Under the pieces are notes generated by a model. It was given only the letters and a program-made list of their open reading frames with translations, ran no database searches and was not told the origin of the DNA. Position numbers and translations under genes: made by a program. A stretch of DNA of 7,237 nucleotides from Brevundimonas sp. (GTDB lineage Bacteria > Pseudomonadota > Alphaproteobacteria > Caulobacterales > Caulobacteraceae). Below, one piece after another: positions 5,944 to 7,237 of the stretch (the first letter of the stretch is position 1; every line of letters begins with the position of its first letter). The stretch covers positions 1-7,237 of the forward strand of contig JAVHYH010000167.1 in the NCBI GenBank assembly GCA_031119155.1, given 5' to 3'.

Positions 5944-6047
5944 GAACCGCCGGGCGAACAGGCATGCCTGGGCGGTTCTTAATCAGGGCGATCACCCTTC
6001 GGGCTCAAGTAGCTCGAAGAGCGGTAGCCCACTCAAAAGAGAGAGTG
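5944..6047 (+). promoter_or_regulatory. Structured leader before rpmI, possible regulatory RNA
   Basis: GAACCGCC (5944-5951) pairs perfectly with GGCGGTTC (5971-5978). Inside it, CAGGCATGCCTG (5959-5970) forms a second stem stacked on the first, with a 7-nt bulge on one side. Then come short pairings that exclude one another: AGGG 5985-5988 with CCCT 5995-5998, CCC 5995-5997 with GGG 6001-6003, and GGGCT 6001-6005 with AGCCC 6026-6030; the last encloses GCTC-GAA-GAGC (6012-6022). Finally CACTC (6030-6034) pairs with GAGTG (6043-6047) around the purine-rich AGAGA ribosome site. Ribosomal protein operons with L20 are feedback-controlled through leader RNA in E. coli and Bacillus; a similar role here is inference. 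High GC makes some pairing likely by chance. Confidence 0.5.
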
Positions 6048-6050
6048 AAA

Positions 6051-6248
6051 ATGCCGAAGCTGAAGACGAAGTCGGGCGCCAAGAAGCGCTTCAAATTCAC
6101 CGCCACGGGCAAGGTCAAGGCTGGCGTCGCCGGTAAGCGCCACCGCCTGATCAGCCACAACTCGAAGTACATCCGCCAGAACCGCGGCACTTCGGTCATG
6201 GCCGACGCCGACGCCAAGAAGATCAAGTCCTACATGCCGTACGCCTAA
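6051..6248 (+). CDS. rpmI: 50S ribosomal protein L35
   Basis: L35 is a small basic protein of the large ribosomal subunit. The 65 residues begin MPKLKTKSGAKKRFKFTATG and contain KRHRLISHNSK and end KKIKSYMPYA, which is the normal length and plan of L35. The ATG at 6051 is certain from this N-terminus; the frame stays open upstream to a TTG at 5898, but that stretch is leader. The ribosome site is a modest AGAGAG about six bases before the start. rplT follows after 109 nt, the usual order rpmI-rplT, and the pair probably shares one transcript. Confidence 0.97.
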   Translation: MPKLKTKSGAKKRFKFTATGKVKAGVAGKRHRLISHNSKYIRQNRGTSVMADADAKKIKSYMPYA

Positions 6249-6292
6249 GGCGCGCGCAGCAGACTGATCCAACCGCAACGAATTTGAACGAC

Positions 6293-6336
6293 AGCCCCTC
6301 AAGCAGCGAGACCCCGCGGGTCGAGCGTCAGGGGCT
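6293..6336 (+). promoter_or_regulatory. Compound hairpin in the rpmI-rplT spacer, possible L20 operator
   Basis: AGCCCCT (6293-6299) pairs perfectly with AGGGGCT (6330-6336). Inside, GC (6306-6307) pairs with GC (6325-6326), then GA (6308-6309) faces GA (6323-6324) as a tandem G-A mismatch, then GACCC (6310-6314) pairs with GGGTC (6318-6322) over a CGC loop. It ends 21 nt before the rplT ATG and is not followed by a T-tract, so it is not a terminator. L20 sites in other bacteria are irregular stems imitating 23S rRNA; the link here is inference. Confidence 0.5.
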
Positions 6337-6357
6337 TCCCGATAAAGAGAAAACATC

Positions 6358-6717
6358 ATGGCTCGCGTTACCCGGGGCGTTACGTCCCACGCCAAGCACA
6401 AGAAGGTTCTGAAGCAGGCCAAGGGCTTCTACGGCCGCCGCAAGAACACCATCCGCACCGCCAAGGCCGCCGTTGATCGCGCCGGCCAGTACGCCTACCG
6501 CGACCGTCGCACCAAGAAGCGCAACTTCCGCGCCCTGTGGATCCAGCGCATCAACGCCGCCGCCCGCCTGGAAGGCTTCACCTACTCGCAGTTCATCCAC
6601 GGCCTGGGCGAAGCCGGCATCGAGCTGGACCGCAAGGTCCTGGCCGCGATGGCCGCCGACGAAGCCGCCTTCAAGGCGATCGCCGACAAGGTTCGTGACG
6701 CGCTGAAGGCTGCCTAA
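6358..6717 (+). CDS. rplT: 50S ribosomal protein L20
   Basis: L20 binds 23S rRNA directly and is needed for early 50S assembly; in several bacteria it also represses its own operon. The 119 residues (E. coli 118) begin MARVTRGVTSHAKHKKVLKQ, followed by AKGFYGRRKNTIRTA, then AGQYAYRDRRTKKRNFRALW and INAAARLEGFTYSQFIHGL, all strongly conserved in L20. The basic N-terminal extension (about residues 1-60) that threads into rRNA and the globular C-domain are both complete. The Shine-Dalgarno is weak (AAAGAGA, 6344-6350), and a compound hairpin lies just upstream, so translation may depend on coupling or be regulated. A strong terminator 26 nt after the stop ends the unit. Confidence 0.98.
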   Translation: MARVTRGVTSHAKHKKVLKQAKGFYGRRKNTIRTAKAAVDRAGQYAYRDRRTKKRNFRALWIQRINAAARLEGFTYSQFIHGLGEAGIELDRKVLAAMAADEAAFKAIADKVRDALKAA

Positions 6718-6742
6718 GCCTTTCGGTTCGAACGACTGAAAC

Positions 6743-6775
6743 ACGCCCGCTCCGGTCCGCCGGGGCGGGCGTTTT
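6743..6775 (+). terminator. Intrinsic terminator after rplT
   Basis: ACGCCCGC (6743-6750) pairs with GCGGGCGT (6765-6772). The stem continues through a T-G wobble and CCGG/CCGG to 13 bp, closed by TCCG (6756-6759, UNCG type), and T bases run to 6775. It separates rplT from pheS. Confidence 0.93.
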
Positions 6776-6785
6776 CGTATGCGCC
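6767..6785 (+). repeat. 19-nt sequence shared with the infC terminator, copy 2
   Basis: This stretch is identical to bases 4561-4579. The two terminators differ in stem interior and loop but share the stem end, T-tract and the CGTATGCGCC that follows. Confidence 0.85.
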
Positions 6786-6818
6786 ATCCGTCACAGGGCG
6801 CGTGCATGCATGCCGGAC

Positions 6819-6847
6819 GTGACGAACGCGTCCCGGCCCGCTAGATG
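6819..6847 (+). promoter_or_regulatory. Candidate pheS promoter (near-leaderless)
   Basis: GTGACGA (6819-6825), 14 nt, then GCTAGATG (6840-6847) fits the Caulobacter housekeeping consensus TTGACGS-N10-14-GCTANAWC well, with seven of eight -10 positions. The -10 ends ten bases before ATG 6858 and there is no Shine-Dalgarno, so the leader must be very short. This leaves no room for the leader-peptide attenuation known from E. coli pheST. A 10-bp palindrome, GCATGCATGC (6804-6813), lies just upstream. Confidence 0.6.
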
Positions 6848-6857
6848 CTGGGCCGAC

Positions 6858-7237
6858 ATGACCGACCTCGCCCAACTCGAACTCGACCTGATCAACGCCA
6901 TCGGCTCGGCGGAGACCGCCGCCGCTGTCGAGGACATCCGCGTCGCCGCCCTCGGCAAGTCCGGCTCCATCTCCGGCCTGCTGAAAGGCATGGGCGCGAT
7001 GAGCCCCGACGAACGCCGCGAACAGGGCCCGAAGATCAACGGCCTGCGCGACCGCGTGCAATCCGCCCTGACCGCCCGCAAGGCCGAGCTGGAAGCCGCC
7101 GAACTCGACGCCCGGCTGAAGGCCGAGCACGTCGACCTGACGCTGCCGCCCCGCCCGCGCCGCACCGGCAGCGTCCACCCGACCATGCAGGTCATGGACG
7201 AGATGGTCGCCATCTTCGCCGACATGGGCTTCGCCGT
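6858..7237 (+). CDS. pheS: Phenylalanine--tRNA ligase alpha subunit, N-terminal part (3' end outside window)
   Basis: PheS and PheT form the alpha2-beta2 enzyme that charges tRNA-Phe in the cytoplasm; PheS carries the catalytic class II domain. The visible 126 codons cover the N-terminal region: residues 1 to about 95 are helical and charged, fitting the coiled-coil arm that contacts tRNA, with VAALGKSGSISGLLKGMG at about 34-51 as the usual conserved stretch. Then LPPRPRRTGSVHPTMQVMDE begins the catalytic domain, with the family GS-HP block at 104-108 (His107). The ATG at 6858 gives the standard start MTDLAQLELDLINAI; the nearby ATG at 6845 is out of frame and lies in the promoter. The gene runs off the window, so motifs 2 and 3 and pheT are not seen. 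Confidence 0.95.
   Translation, partial: MTDLAQLELDLINAIGSAETAAAVEDIRVAALGKSGSISGLLKGMGAMSPDERREQGPKINGLRDRVQSALTARKAELEAAELDARLKAEHVDLTLPPRPRRTGSVHPTMQVMDEMVAIFADMGFA

Noticed and set aside
5979..5982. CtrA-type binding site from TTAA in the rpmI leader
   Set aside because: No second TTAA occurs at the seven-base spacing needed for the site.
5898..6050. Extension of rpmI to a TTG at 5898
   Set aside because: The L35 N-terminus MPKLKTKSG at 6051 is fixed in the family; the upstream part lies across the promoter and structured leader.
1..7237. CRISPR arrays, insertion sequences, tRNA genes, phage or defence genes
   Set aside because: No spaced repeats, terminal inverted repeats, cloverleaf or matching proteins were seen; nearly all the DNA is accounted for by ordinary genes.

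Overview
The window reads as a GC-rich (about two thirds G+C) alphaproteobacterial chromosome, most likely Caulobacterales and close to Brevundimonas or Caulobacter. Support comes from the protein sequences, the very GC-rich third codon positions, the near absence of GANTC sites (two in 7.2 kb, as expected where the CcrM methylase acts), -10 elements of the GCTANAWC type, and several genes whose -10 lies right before the ATG, leaving little or no 5' leader. No mobile element, CRISPR array, tRNA or rRNA is visible.

Layout. Positions 1-581 hold the last 192 codons of glmS (glucosamine-6-phosphate synthase), followed by galU (637-1515, UDP-glucose pyrophosphorylase). Facing galU with a 3-nt gap is a minus-strand pair: an ABHD10-like alpha/beta hydrolase (1757-2506) and a 72-aa lipoprotein (1519-1737). 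Divergent from these is a 106-aa DUF5076-like protein (2551-2871) with relaxed codon use, then a family 9 (heptosyltransferase-like) glycosyltransferase (2909-3868). The second half is the translation locus: infC (3982-4515, starting at ATT), a strong terminator, an MFS drug-efflux-type transporter (4602-5888), rpmI (6051-6248), rplT (6358-6717), a second strong terminator, and the first 126 codons of pheS (6858 to the edge).

How it fits together. GlmS, GalU and the glycosyltransferase belong to nucleotide-sugar and envelope polysaccharide supply. infC, rpmI, rplT and pheS are the common bacterial IF3-L35-L20-PheRS cluster, here split by the transporter and by terminators into at least three transcription units. 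Each half of the ribosomal part carries possible post-transcriptional control: a noncanonical AUU start for IF3, a structured leader before rpmI, and a compound hairpin between rpmI and rplT.

I see no wholly new system. The most rewarding parts are the RNA-level features around infC, rpmI and rplT, the shared 19-nt tail of the two terminators, and the orphan DUF5076-like gene.
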